This document shows positions 25,238 through 33,390 of a DNA stretch of 64,000 bases, piece by piece (the stretch's first letter is position 1; every line of letters begins with the position of its first letter). The stretch comes from Actinacidiphila yanglinensis (lineage in GTDB: Bacteria; Actinomycetota; Actinomycetes; Streptomycetales; Streptomycetaceae), in assembly GCF_900107965.1 (NCBI RefSeq), contig NZ_FNVU01000007.1, positions 357,216-421,215 on the forward strand. The letters run 5' to 3'. A program made the position numbers and the translations under genes. The notes under the pieces were generated by a model. That model was not told the origin of the DNA and searched no databases. It was given only the letters and a program-made list of their open reading frames with translations.

Positions 25238-27334
25238 TCACCAGGCCGAGGGAGCCGGCGGCGGTACCACCGCCGGACGGTCGTCGCAGGTGATCGTGTT
25301 CGGCAGCTCCCACGGGGCGAGCCAGTCCCCGGTGGTGCCGCCGCCGGTGTTCCCGCCGAGGTCGGTCAGCGCGAACTCCGAGCCCGCGGGCGTGAAGTGG
25401 AACGAGCCGCAGTTGTTGACCCCCACCGCGCCCACGTTGCGGGCGACCACGTTCTGGAAGGTCGCGCCGCCGGCGACCCGCGCGCTGACCACCGACGTGC
25501 CGGTGCCGTCCACCTTGATGTCCTTGAAGTGGACGTTGGTGATCGAGTACAGGTCCTTCACCGGGAAGTCGCTCACCAGCATGATCGCGTTGTAGGTGGT
25601 GTCGAGGAAGTCGTCCCCGGTCACCTCGATGTCGGCGCTGATGTTCTTCTCCAGCGCGTAGAACCAGATCGCGCCGAGCCCGATGTTCCAGTTCAGATCG
25701 TAGGTGCCGGCCCGCACCGTGGTGTTGCCGGTGATCCACAGGTGGCCGGTGAATGCCTCGGAACCGAAGCGGGAGCCGACCTGGATGCCGCTGCCCTCGC
25801 GGATCGGGTCGGCGACCAGGTTGCCCGAGACGGTGTTGTCGGTGCCGCCGTACAGCGCGATGCCGTTGGCGAGCACCGGCGTCTGCACGGTGTTGTGGTC
25901 GAACGTGTCCCGCGCGTCCTCGGTCTTGTCCGACCACATCGCGAGCGCGTCGTCACCGGTGTTGCGGATGAAGTTGTTCCGTACCAGCGAATCGGTCACG
26001 CCGGTGTGGAAGTTGATGCCGTCCGCGGTCTGGTCGACGATCTCGTTCCCGGTGATCCGCAGGTCGTGCATCGGGCCGTCGAACCACATGCCGGCCTTGG
26101 TGTGCTGGATGTACAGGCCGGAGATGGTGGAGTCGCTGAGCGCGCCCCCGATCCCGTTGACCTGGTCGGTGTCGACCCGATCGCGCACGTCGCCCTCGAT
26201 CGCGAAGCCGGACAGGTGCACGTCGGTGCTGCCGCCGTCGGCCGCGTCCTTGCCGTAGAAGCCGACACCGGTGTGCAGCGACCCCCCGGCGTCCGGCGAA
26301 CTCAGGGTGACCTGGTGGCCCTTGATGATCGTGTACCAGTTGCCGGCGCCCTCGATCGTGACGTCGTCCACCACGATGTGGCGGTTCACCTGGAAGGTGC
26401 CCGGCGGGATGTAGACCTTCAGGTGGGCGCGCTTGGCGAAGGCGATGGCCTTGTCGATGGCGTCCGCGGAGTCCCGGCGGCCGGTCGGGTCGGCGCCGAA
26501 CGCGAGGACGTTCGCCGCCACCACGTCGATCTTCGGTGCGGCCACCTGCTGGGAGTCCATCAGGTCGACCGTGGTGGTCGCGGCGCCCGCGGGCACCGTG
26601 AGCTGGACCTTCTCGCCCGCCTGGTAGGTGCGGCCCAGCAGCAGCCGCTGCTCGTCGTAGAAGTGGTTGGGGCGGAACGGCTTGGCCACCGTGGGCGCCG
26701 GCGTGGTCTGGTCCGGCACGCACGCGCACTCGGTGATCCACTGGTCGGGGAAGAGCAGGTCCGCGTTCGGGTCGTTGGAGAACGGGTACTGGTTGTACAG
26801 CCACGCGTACTGCGAGGTGAGCGTCATCTCCTTGCGGCCCTGGACGGTCCCGCCGCTCTTCGCGCGCAGCGAGACATCGAGCGGCGAGGTGATGCCGCCG
26901 CCGGCCGCCGCGTCCGGGACGCTGGAGCGGACGGTGATCGCGTTGGCCGCGCTCGGCAGGGTGAACTCGACGTACTGGCCCGGCCGGAGGGTCACCGCGC
27001 TGCGGCCCGACGCCTCGGCGGGCAGCGTGTACGCGGCCGTGCTCGGGCCGATCACCGTGCCGTTCGTGACCGCCTGCTCGGCCTCCTGCTCGGTGAACCC
27101 GAGGTCCGCGCCCTTGCCCGCGACGAGCGAGGGATCGAGGGCGGCCCGGGTCACGGCAGCGGCCCCGCCCGCGCCCCGCACGCCGTCCTGGGCCCTGCCG
27201 CCGGCGTAGGCCGGTGCGCCGGCCAGCACACCGAGGCCGGCCGCGGCCGCCGTCACCGCCGCGAAGGCGGCCACCGCTCTTCGTCGGGATCTGCCGGGCC
27301 CACTTGCCACCGCGCCGGTGATGCTCCGTGACAT
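25238..27334 (-). CDS. Secreted parallel beta-helix glycoside hydrolase, GH87-like
   Basis: A 698-residue secreted enzyme. The N-terminal 45 residues form a signal peptide with consecutive arginines (SRRRAVAAFAAVTAAAAG), possibly Tat. Residues about 60-250 are beta-rich accessory domains. From about 270 there is a right-handed beta-helix, starting VLAFGADPTGRRDSADAIDKAI. The segment DGINFHTGVTDSLVRNNFIRN followed by TGDDALAMWSD matches what I recall of GH87 alpha-1,3-glucanases (mycodextranases), whose Asp residues are catalytic. That family call is from memory and tentative; GH55 or GH28-like members are alternatives. Start ATG 27334 is chosen for the signal peptide. Confidence 0.75.
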   Translation of the reverse strand: MSRSITGAVASGPGRSRRRAVAAFAAVTAAAAGLGVLAGAPAYAGGRAQDGVRGAGGAAAVTRAALDPSLVAGKGADLGFTEQEAEQAVTNGTVIGPSTAAYTLPAEASGRSAVTLRPGQYVEFTLPSAANAITVRSSVPDAAAGGGITSPLDVSLRAKSGGTVQGRKEMTLTSQYAWLYNQYPFSNDPNADLLFPDQWITECACVPDQTTPAPTVAKPFRPNHFYDEQRLLLGRTYQAGEKVQLTVPAGAATTTVDLMDSQQVAAPKIDVVAANVLAFGADPTGRRDSADAIDKAIAFAKRAHLKVYIPPGTFQVNRHIVVDDVTIEGAGNWYTIIKGHQVTLSSPDAGGSLHTGVGFYGKDAADGGSTDVHLSGFAIEGDVRDRVDTDQVNGIGGALSDSTISGLYIQHTKAGMWFDGPMHDLRITGNEIVDQTADGINFHTGVTDSLVRNNFIRNTGDDALAMWSDKTEDARDTFDHNTVQTPVLANGIALYGGTDNTVSGNLVADPIREGSGIQVGSRFGSEAFTGHLWITGNTTVRAGTYDLNWNIGLGAIWFYALEKNISADIEVTGDDFLDTTYNAIMLVSDFPVKDLYSITNVHFKDIKVDGTGTSVVSARVAGGATFQNVVARNVGAVGVNNCGSFHFTPAGSEFALTDLGGNTGGGTTGDWLAPWELPNTITCDDRPAVVPPPAPSAW

Positions 27335-27648
27335 CGCTAGCTCGTTTCTCTTGAGGGGGCGAAACGGTGAGGTGACAGTAGGGCGGCCCGAGCGGCCACC
27401 ACAAGATTCCTGCACGGAGATTTCGCAACTTTGGAGCTCAACTACGCTCAAGCGTCGCGTTCTTGCGGGACGATCGATACTCGTTGCGACTGAACGCGAG
27501 TGACGGGCAGGGCCGTTGGGACCATGGAGGCAGGTGGGAGGCCGAACCGGGCACGCGCCGAGCGGAGTCGGGCCGCCGGACGGGTGGGGATACGGCGGGC
27601 CGGGAAAAGGTGACGGTACCTGTCACCTTTGGGAGGCACCGTGGAGTC
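27335..27648. other. 314-bp divergent promoter region
   Basis: Upstream of both the glycosidase and the SDR gene. The part nearest the glycosidase is less GC-rich (around AAGATTCCTGCACGGAGATTT) and should hold its promoter. The part nearest the SDR holds a 9-bp inverted repeat at 27606-27630 and a GGGAGG ribosome binding site (27631-27636). I see no gene, RNA or transposon remnant in it. Confidence 0.6.
27606..27630. promoter_or_regulatory. 9-bp inverted repeat upstream of SDR gene
   Basis: AAAGGTGAC (27606-27614) and GTCACCTTT (27622-27630) are perfect inverted arms around a 7-nt GGTACCT spacer, directly upstream of the ribosome binding site of the SDR gene. The convergent WYL regulator at 28599-29651 is the natural candidate to bind it. 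Binding is not shown by the sequence. Confidence 0.6.
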
Positions 27649-28608
27649 ATGGACAAGGACAGCAACATCCAGGACACCGGCCCGCAGCGCCCGCTGACCG
27701 GCCGGATCGCGCTCGTCGCCGGGGCCACCCGCGGCGCCGGCCGCGCCCTCGCCGTCGAACTCGGCCGCGCCGGAGCCACCGTGTACGTCACCGGTCGCAC
27801 CACCCGCGCACGCGCCAGCGAGGTCGGCCGGCGTACGGAGACCATCGAGGAGACCGCGGAACTGGTCGACGCGGCCGGCGGCACCGGCATCGCCGTACCC
27901 ACCGACCACCTCGACGAGGACCAGGTACGCGCCCTCGTCGCGCGGATCGACCACGGGCACGGGCGGCTCGACATCCTCGTCAACGACCTGTGGGGCGGCG
28001 AACACCTCCTCACCGGTGCCGTGTTCGGCAGGAAGAGCTGGGAGACGCCCCTCGCCGACGGCCTGCGGATCCTGGAGCTCGGGGTGCGCTCGCACGTGAT
28101 CACCGCGGCCCTCGCCCTCCCGCTCCTGATCCGCTCGGACGCGCCGCTGCACGTGGAGGTCACCGACGGCACGGCCGCCACCAACCGCCGCTACCGCGAG
28201 AACCTCTACTACGACCTCGCGAAGAACGCCCCGATCCGGATCGCCTTCGGGCTGGGCGAGGAACTCGCCGGGTACGGAGGCACCGCCGTCGCCGTCTCGC
28301 CGGGCTTCCTGCGCTCCGAGCAGATGCTCGCCCACTTCGGCGTGACCGAGGAGAACTGGCGCGACGCCGTCGCGCGGGAACCGGACTTCGCGGTCGCCGA
28401 GTCGCCGTACTACCTCGCCCGCGCGGTCGCCGCCCTCGCCGCCGACCCGGACCGGGCCGCCCGCTGGAACGGCAGGTCCGCCTCCAGCGCGGAACTCGCC
28501 CGGACCTACGACGTACGGGACGTGGACGGCAGCCGGCCGGACGTCTGGGCGTACTTCGAGGACGTCCGGTACGGCGGGAAGGACCGCTCGCCCGACGACT
28601 ACCGCTGA
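27649..28608 (+). CDS. SDR family oxidoreductase
   Basis: A 319-residue short-chain dehydrogenase. The cofactor motif reads GATRGAG at about 25-31, so the usual GIG is GAG. The catalytic pair is Tyr188 and Lys192 in YYDLAK. The usual NNAG strand is replaced by LVNDLWGGEH at about 110-119, typical of a divergent SDR clade that is often annotated simply as SDR. The C-terminus is longer than in classical SDRs (about 250). It starts at ATG 27649, 12 nt after GGGAGG. It overlaps by 10 bp the convergent WYL regulator gene. Substrate unknown. Confidence 0.85.
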   Translation: MDKDSNIQDTGPQRPLTGRIALVAGATRGAGRALAVELGRAGATVYVTGRTTRARASEVGRRTETIEETAELVDAAGGTGIAVPTDHLDEDQVRALVARIDHGHGRLDILVNDLWGGEHLLTGAVFGRKSWETPLADGLRILELGVRSHVITAALALPLLIRSDAPLHVEVTDGTAATNRRYRENLYYDLAKNAPIRIAFGLGEELAGYGGTAVAVSPGFLRSEQMLAHFGVTEENWRDAVAREPDFAVAESPYYLARAVAALAADPDRAARWNGRSASSAELARTYDVRDVDGSRPDVWAYFEDVRYGGKDRSPDDYR

Positions 28609-29651
28609 TCCGGCGACTCCCGCCGATCCGGCGACTCCGTCCCGTAGACCCCGGCGAGGGCCAGCGCGTGCGCACGGAAGCGGGCGCGCAGGCCCGCCGG
28701 GGCCAGCACCTCCACCTCCGCGCCCAGCCCGGTCAACTGGCCGAAGGCGACGTCCTCCGACTCCACCGGCAGCTCCAGCACGACCCGGCCGCCGCTGTCC
28801 GGCCCGCTCGCCGACGCCAGCGCCTCGGCCGCGCCGGCCGGGTCGGCCACGGCGGGCAGGCGACGCAGGCCGGCCCCGGTCAGACGCAGGGTGACGGTCG
28901 TGCGCAGCAGCGCCCGGGCGAACGCGGCGGCGTGCTCCCGCCAGTGCCCGGCCAGGTCGAAGTCCGGGTCGCGGACGAAGGGTTCGCAGCCGTCGGACGC
29001 GGGTTCGAGCGCCGTGACGCGGTCGACGCGGTAGGTGCGCCAGGCGCCGTCCCGGCCCGGCCGCTCCCCCGGAACCCGGCCCACGACGTACCAGACCCCC
29101 GCTTTCAGCACGAGCCCGTACGGCTCCAGCAGGCGGGACACGGTGCGAGGCGGGGCGCCGTCCCGGCCCGGCCGCGCGTAGGCCAGCTCGACGGTGCGGT
29201 CCGCCCACACCGCGCGGGCCAGCTCCGGCAGCACCTCCGGGGCCGACGGCTCGCGGAACCAGGCCGGCGCGTCCAGGTGGAAGCGGCGCACCGACGACTC
29301 GGCCGCCGCGCGCAGCGACGGGAGCAGGGTGGCCGCCAGCTTCAGCCGGGCGGTGCCCGCCGCGTCCGACAGCCCCAGGTCCCGCAGGGCCGTGGGCAGT
29401 CCGGAGAGATACAGCGTCTCCGCCTCGGTGGGAGCCAGCGTGGTGAGCCGGGTCCGGTGGCCGGGCGCCAGGTGGTAGCCGCCCGCGCGGCCGCGCTCCG
29501 ACCGCAGGGGGACGCCCGCCTCCTGGAGGGCCTGGGCGTCGCGGATGACGGTGCGCCGGGAGACGTCCAGCTCGCGGGCGAGGGCGGCCGCGGTCAGACC
29601 GGGGCTCGACTGCACGAGGAGCGCCATGCGGATCAGGCGGGCGGCACGCAT
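28599..29651 (-). CDS. YafY/WYL-domain transcriptional regulator
   Basis: A 350-residue regulator. An N-terminal winged helix (about 1-60: LTAAALARELDVSRRTVIRDAQAL) is followed by a WYL ligand-binding domain (about 140-240; SRLLEPYGLVLKAGVWYVVGR and TYRVDRVTALEP) and a C-terminal WCX-type extension. Such proteins respond to small ligands or nucleic acids. Its 3' end overlaps the 3' end of the SDR gene by 10 bp in convergent orientation, an arrangement often seen for a regulator and its target. The likely operator is at 27606-27630. Confidence 0.88.
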   Translation of the reverse strand: MRAARLIRMALLVQSSPGLTAAALARELDVSRRTVIRDAQALQEAGVPLRSERGRAGGYHLAPGHRTRLTTLAPTEAETLYLSGLPTALRDLGLSDAAGTARLKLAATLLPSLRAAAESSVRRFHLDAPAWFREPSAPEVLPELARAVWADRTVELAYARPGRDGAPPRTVSRLLEPYGLVLKAGVWYVVGRVPGERPGRDGAWRTYRVDRVTALEPASDGCEPFVRDPDFDLAGHWREHAAAFARALLRTTVTLRLTGAGLRRLPAVADPAGAAEALASASGPDSGGRVVLELPVESEDVAFGQLTGLGAEVEVLAPAGLRARFRAHALALAGVYGTESPDRRESPDQR

Positions 29652-29872
29652 GCCCCAAGGATCGTGGACCCCGTCCCCGCTCCGGCCGCCGGGCCCCTTC
29701 CCGGAAGCGGGGAGTCCGGCGTGAACGCCCCCCGCCCGGTCGCATACCCGGTCGCTTGCCCGGCGGCATACCTAAGCGTGACGGATTCCGCCCGCGCCGC
29801 GCCTCCGTAGCGTCGTGTGCACCGGAGAACGCGGGGCGACCGCCCCGGACCGGACGAACGGGAGGAACCCTG

Positions 29873-30190
29873 ATGACCGCCTACGCCGTGGCCCACATGC
29901 GCTCCGTACGCCCGCACCCCGAGATCGGCCGCTACCTCGACCTCGTGTGCGACACCCTCGACCCCTTCGGCGGGCGCTTCCTCGTCCACGACTCGGTGCT
30001 GGACGTCGTCGAAGGGAGCTGGCCCGGGCACCTGGTCGTCATCGAGTTCCCCGACATCGCGGCGGCGCACGGCTGGTACGACTCCGCGGCGTACCGCGCG
30101 ATCCTGCGCTACCGCACCGACCACATCGACTGCGACGTCGTCTTCACCCCGGGGGTGCCGGACGGCTACCGCGCCTCATCGCACCACTGA
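29873..30190 (+). CDS. DUF1330 family protein
   Basis: A 105-residue protein with the ferredoxin-like dimeric alpha/beta-barrel pattern of DUF1330: MTAYAVAHMRSVRPHPEIGRYLDLV, then GRFLVHDSVLDVVEGSWPGHLVVIEFPD and SAAYRAILRYRTDHIDCDVVF. ATG 29873 follows GGAGG with normal spacing. Function of the family is unknown. It is divergent from the WYL gene with a 221-bp intergenic region in which I see no strong palindrome. Confidence 0.88.
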   Translation: MTAYAVAHMRSVRPHPEIGRYLDLVCDTLDPFGGRFLVHDSVLDVVEGSWPGHLVVIEFPDIAAAHGWYDSAAYRAILRYRTDHIDCDVVFTPGVPDGYRASSHH

Positions 30191-30306
30191 CCGCCGCCCG
30201 GTGAGCGCGCCGGGGGCTCCGCTCCCGGCCCGGCCCGGCGCCGCCGGTAGGGTCGGAACCGCGTCGCGCGACGACGGCCGCGGCCAGGCACGAGGTGGGA
30301 GCCCGT

Positions 30307-30927
30307 ATGCAGGACCAGACGATCGGCGGCTACCTGGAACGGCTCGCGGCCCGCGAACCGGCCCCCGGCGGTGGCGCGGCAGCCGCCCTCCACGCGGCGC
30401 AGGGCGCGGCCCTGGTCGCCATGGTGGCCCGCTACACCACCGGCGAGAAGTACGCGGCCCATGCCGAGCAGGTCGCGGCGATCACCGCGGGCGCCGACGA
30501 ACTCCGCTCACGCGCCCTCGCATTGGTGCAGGAGGACGCCCGCGCCTTCACCGCCGTCACCGAGGCGTACAAGCTGCCGCGGGCCGACGACGAGCAGAAG
30601 GCGGCCCGCTCCCGCGCCATCGCCGACGCGCTCGCGGGCGCCGCCCGGCCGCCGGCGGAGGTGATCGCGGTCGCGGCCCGGGTGGTCGAACTCGCCGAGC
30701 AGATCCTGCCGTTCGGCAATCCGAACGTCGTGACCGACGTCGCCGCCGCCACCGAGGCGGCCCGCGCCGCGGCCACCACCGCCCGGGTGAACGTCGAGAT
30801 CAACCTCGGCGGCATCAAGGACGACGCGGTGCGGGCCGAACTCGCGGCCGCCCTCACAGGAGTCGAGGCGCTCGCCGCACGCGCGCGCGCCGTCACCGAG
30901 GCCGTCCGCAAGGAGATCGCCCGATGA
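30307..30927 (+). CDS. Cyclodeaminase/cyclohydrolase family protein (FTCD_C, FchA-like)
   Basis: A 206-residue all-helical protein of the formiminotransferase-cyclodeaminase C-terminal family. Diagnostic features are PAPGGGAAAA at 19-28, a central acidic EDARAFTAV (76-84) and GNPNVVTDVAAATEA (137-151). Relatives either deaminate formimino-THF or, as FchA, hydrolyse methenyl-THF to 10-formyl-THF. ATG 30307 is preceded by AGGTGGGAG. Its stop overlaps the next start by 4 bp (ATGA), so it is tightly coupled to the folD-like gene. I favour an FchA-type cyclohydrolase because of that partner, which lacks the catalytic lysine; this is inference. Confidence 0.85.
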   Translation: MQDQTIGGYLERLAAREPAPGGGAAAALHAAQGAALVAMVARYTTGEKYAAHAEQVAAITAGADELRSRALALVQEDARAFTAVTEAYKLPRADDEQKAARSRAIADALAGAARPPAEVIAVAARVVELAEQILPFGNPNVVTDVAAATEAARAAATTARVNVEINLGGIKDDAVRAELAAALTGVEALAARARAVTEAVRKEIAR

Positions 30928-31808
30928 GCGCCGGGTCCTCCGCAGCCGCGGCCGACGCCCTGCCCCCGATCCTGGACGGCCGCCCGCGCGCCGCCGAGAT
31001 CCGGGCGGAAGTCGCCGCGCTCAGCGCGGAGTTCGACGCAGCCGGGGTACGCCCCCGGCTGGCGGTCGTGGTCGCCACCGAGGACGAGTCGACCGCCTGG
31101 TACGTCCGCTCGCTCGCCCGCGCCGCCGAGAAGTCCGGGCCGGCCTGCGACATCGTCAGGCTGCCCGCCGACAGCCTGCCCGAGCGCATCGGCGAGGCGC
31201 TGGAGCGGCTGAGCGCCGACCCGGCCGTGCACGGCATCATCCTGCAGACGCCGCTGCCGGAGGGCTCGGTCGCCGCCGAACTGGCCGCCGCGCTCGACCC
31301 GGACAAGGACGTCGACGGCGCGAACCCGCTGAGCCTCGGCCGGCTCGCCGCCAAGCTCCCGGCGTTCGCACCCGCCACCGCCGAGGCCGTCGTCCAGCTC
31401 CTCGACTTCCACCGCGTCCCGCTGTCGGGACGTACCGTCGCCGTGGTCGGCCGCTCCACGGTGGTCGGCAAGCCGCTGGCGCACCTGTTGCTGGACCGCG
31501 ATGCCACGGTGACCGTCGCCCACTCCCGGACCGCCGACCTCGCGGCGGTCACCCGGCAGGCGGACATCGTGGTGGCGGCGGCCGGCCGGATCGGCCTGGT
31601 CACGGCCGAACACCTGCGCCAGGGCGCGGTCGTGGTCGACGTCGGCACCAACCCGACGCCCGAGGGCGGGCTGGCCGGCGACGTGGACGCGTCGGCCGCC
31701 GAACGCGCCGCCGCGGTCTCGCCGGTGCCCGGCGGGGTCGGCCCGATCACCACCGCGCTGCTGCTGCGGCACACCGTGCTCGCCGCCCGCCGGGCGGCCG
31801 GGATGTGA
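30924..31808 (+). CDS. folD: FolD-like methylene-THF dehydrogenase lacking the cyclohydrolase lysine
   Basis: A 294-residue FolD homologue. Present: Tyr60, Gln108 and DVDG at 129-132 (folate site), and GRSTVVGKP at 176-184 (dinucleotide site). Absent: the lysine that follows the Tyr by four positions in the YxxxK motif; here the segment reads WYVRSLARAAEK, so position 64 is Leu. The usual PCTP folate segment near 150 is altered to APATAEA. In human and yeast enzymes this lysine is needed for cyclohydrolase activity, and monofunctional dehydrogenases lack it, as I recall. The preceding FchA-like gene could supply the missing step. A standard folD is expected elsewhere in the genome. Confidence 0.85.
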   Translation: MSAGSSAAAADALPPILDGRPRAAEIRAEVAALSAEFDAAGVRPRLAVVVATEDESTAWYVRSLARAAEKSGPACDIVRLPADSLPERIGEALERLSADPAVHGIILQTPLPEGSVAAELAAALDPDKDVDGANPLSLGRLAAKLPAFAPATAEAVVQLLDFHRVPLSGRTVAVVGRSTVVGKPLAHLLLDRDATVTVAHSRTADLAAVTRQADIVVAAAGRIGLVTAEHLRQGAVVVDVGTNPTPEGGLAGDVDASAAERAAAVSPVPGGVGPITTALLLRHTVLAARRAAGM

Positions 31809-31899
31809 CAGACGGCGGGGCCGGGCATGACAGATGTCACCGCCGACCCCGGACGTCCGGCTCTGCCGACCGCACCCCCGCCGACGCGAAGCTTTGGTC

Positions 31900-32454
31900 A
31901 TGGCAATCACCGAGGTATCCACGCAGCCGGCCGCCACCGACGAGACCACCGGCACCATCGCTCGGGCGGCGGCCGGCACCGCCACCAAGGGCGCCGACGC
32001 GAAGGCCGCCACCGCCAAGACCGCCGGCGCCAAGGCCATCCTCACCAAGGACACCGCCACCGCGGACTGCTCCGGCGGCTACCGGCCCGTCCCCGTCTGG
32101 TTCTTCGCCTTCGAGGGCCTGTTCGGAGCCTCGTACGACATCATCCGCACCAGCCCGCACGCCTGGATCGTCGTCGCGGTCGCGATCGCGGTGAACGTGG
32201 TGCTCGCCAGGACCGCACTGCGCGGGCGGCTGAGGACGGCGCGGGCGATGCTGCGCGGCAGGAGGACCCGCAAGATCGCGGTCTGCCTGATCGCGCTGCG
32301 GGTCGGCGTGCACTTCGTGCTCGGCGCGATCGGCGTCGAGGCGACCACCCCGGCCGCGCACATCGCCTTCGCACTGCTCATGTGCGCGACGACCGTCACC
32401 CTGCTCACCGTCGAGCAGCGGATCATGCTGCGGGCGCTCGACGCCGCCTCGTGA
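31900..32454 (+). CDS. Predicted membrane protein, unknown
   Basis: About 184 residues. The N-terminal 55 are Ala/Thr/Lys-rich with a repeated TATKGADAKAATAKTAGAKA pattern, probably disordered. Then comes a hydrophobic stretch with about three transmembrane segments (about 88-105, 128-146 and 150-168). I do not recognise a family. ATG 31900 lacks a convincing ribosome binding site, so the start could be elsewhere. Its codon usage looks like a real gene, with strong third-position GC. It is not obviously linked to folD, which ends 91 bp upstream. Confidence 0.6.
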   Translation: MAITEVSTQPAATDETTGTIARAAAGTATKGADAKAATAKTAGAKAILTKDTATADCSGGYRPVPVWFFAFEGLFGASYDIIRTSPHAWIVVAVAIAVNVVLARTALRGRLRTARAMLRGRRTRKIAVCLIALRVGVHFVLGAIGVEATTPAAHIAFALLMCATTVTLLTVEQRIMLRALDAAS

Positions 32455-32577
32455 GCGGCCGCCGCACCGCCGGACCTATGCTGAACAGGTAGGAGCCCGG
32501 TCCTCGAACACGTCTTCCCGGCCCGGGTCCCCGGCTCGAGGGGCCCCGCGGCACCACCGTCCGAAAGGCAGCGCGAC

Positions 32578-33342
32578 ATGAGTTCCCGTACCGCAGTGGT
32601 CACCGGTGCGAGCAGCGGCATCGGTGCCGCGACCGCCCGCAGGCTCGCCGAGGCCGGCTACCACGTGGCACTCGCCGCGCGCCGCGTCGACCGGCTCGAC
32701 GCCCTCGCCAAGGAACTGACCGCGGCCGGCCGCAGTGCCTCGGTGCACGCCGTGGACGTCACCGACCGCGCCGCCGTCGACGCCTTCGCCGCCTCCCTCG
32801 ACGCCCTCCCCCCGCTGCACGTCCTGGTGGACAACGCGGGCGGCGCGCTCGGCACCGACCCGGTCGCCACCGCCGACCCCGCGGAGTGGCGCGCCATGTA
32901 CGAGGTCAACGTGCTCGGGGTGCTCAACGTCACGCAGGCCCTGCTGCCCGCGCTGACCGCCTCCGGCGACGGCACCGTCGTGGTGATCTCCTCCACCGCG
33001 GGCCTGGCCACCTACGAGGGCGGCGGCGGCTACGTGGCCGCGAAGCACGGCGCCCACGTCATCGCCGAGACGCTGCGGCTGGAGCTCAACGGCACGCCGG
33101 TGCGGGTGATCGAGATCGCCCCCGGCATGGTGAAGACCGACGAGTTCTCGCTCACCCGCTTCCACGGCGACACCGAGCGCGCCGAGGCCGTCTACGCGGG
33201 CGTCGCCGAGCCGCTCACCGCCGAGGACGTCGCCGACACCGTCACCTGGGCCGTCACCCGCCCCTCCCACGTCAACGTCGACCTGCTGGTGCTGCGCCCG
33301 CGCGCCCAGGCCAGCAACTCCAAGGTCCACCGCGAGCGGTGA
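32578..33342 (+). CDS. SDR family NAD(P)-dependent oxidoreductase (classical)
   Basis: A 254-residue classical SDR. The cofactor motif GASSGIG is at 10-16, DNAGGA at 85-90, and the catalytic triad is Ser139 (in ISSTAG), Tyr152 and Lys156 in GYVAAK. The PGMVKTDEF segment after the triad is typical of YdfG/serine-dehydrogenase-like SDRs. AGRRVDRL at about 34-41 suggests an NADP-preferring Arg pair. ATG 32578 has an AAAGG upstream. It converges on the ricin-PL7 gene. The substrate is not known; a hydroxy-amino-acid or sugar alcohol is possible. Confidence 0.9.
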   Translation: MSSRTAVVTGASSGIGAATARRLAEAGYHVALAARRVDRLDALAKELTAAGRSASVHAVDVTDRAAVDAFAASLDALPPLHVLVDNAGGALGTDPVATADPAEWRAMYEVNVLGVLNVTQALLPALTASGDGTVVVISSTAGLATYEGGGGYVAAKHGAHVIAETLRLELNGTPVRVIEIAPGMVKTDEFSLTRFHGDTERAEAVYAGVAEPLTAEDVADTVTWAVTRPSHVNVDLLVLRPRAQASNSKVHRER

Positions 33343-33390
33343 GCCGCCCGCGGTGGAGCCGGTGCCGCGCGGGGCGCGCGGGGTGTGCGG

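Noticed and set aside
24941..27331. Plus-strand frame of 796 codons opposite the beta-helix glycosidase
   Set aside because: The minus-strand protein has a signal peptide and a coherent beta-helix domain; this frame is Val/Gly/Arg-rich noise.
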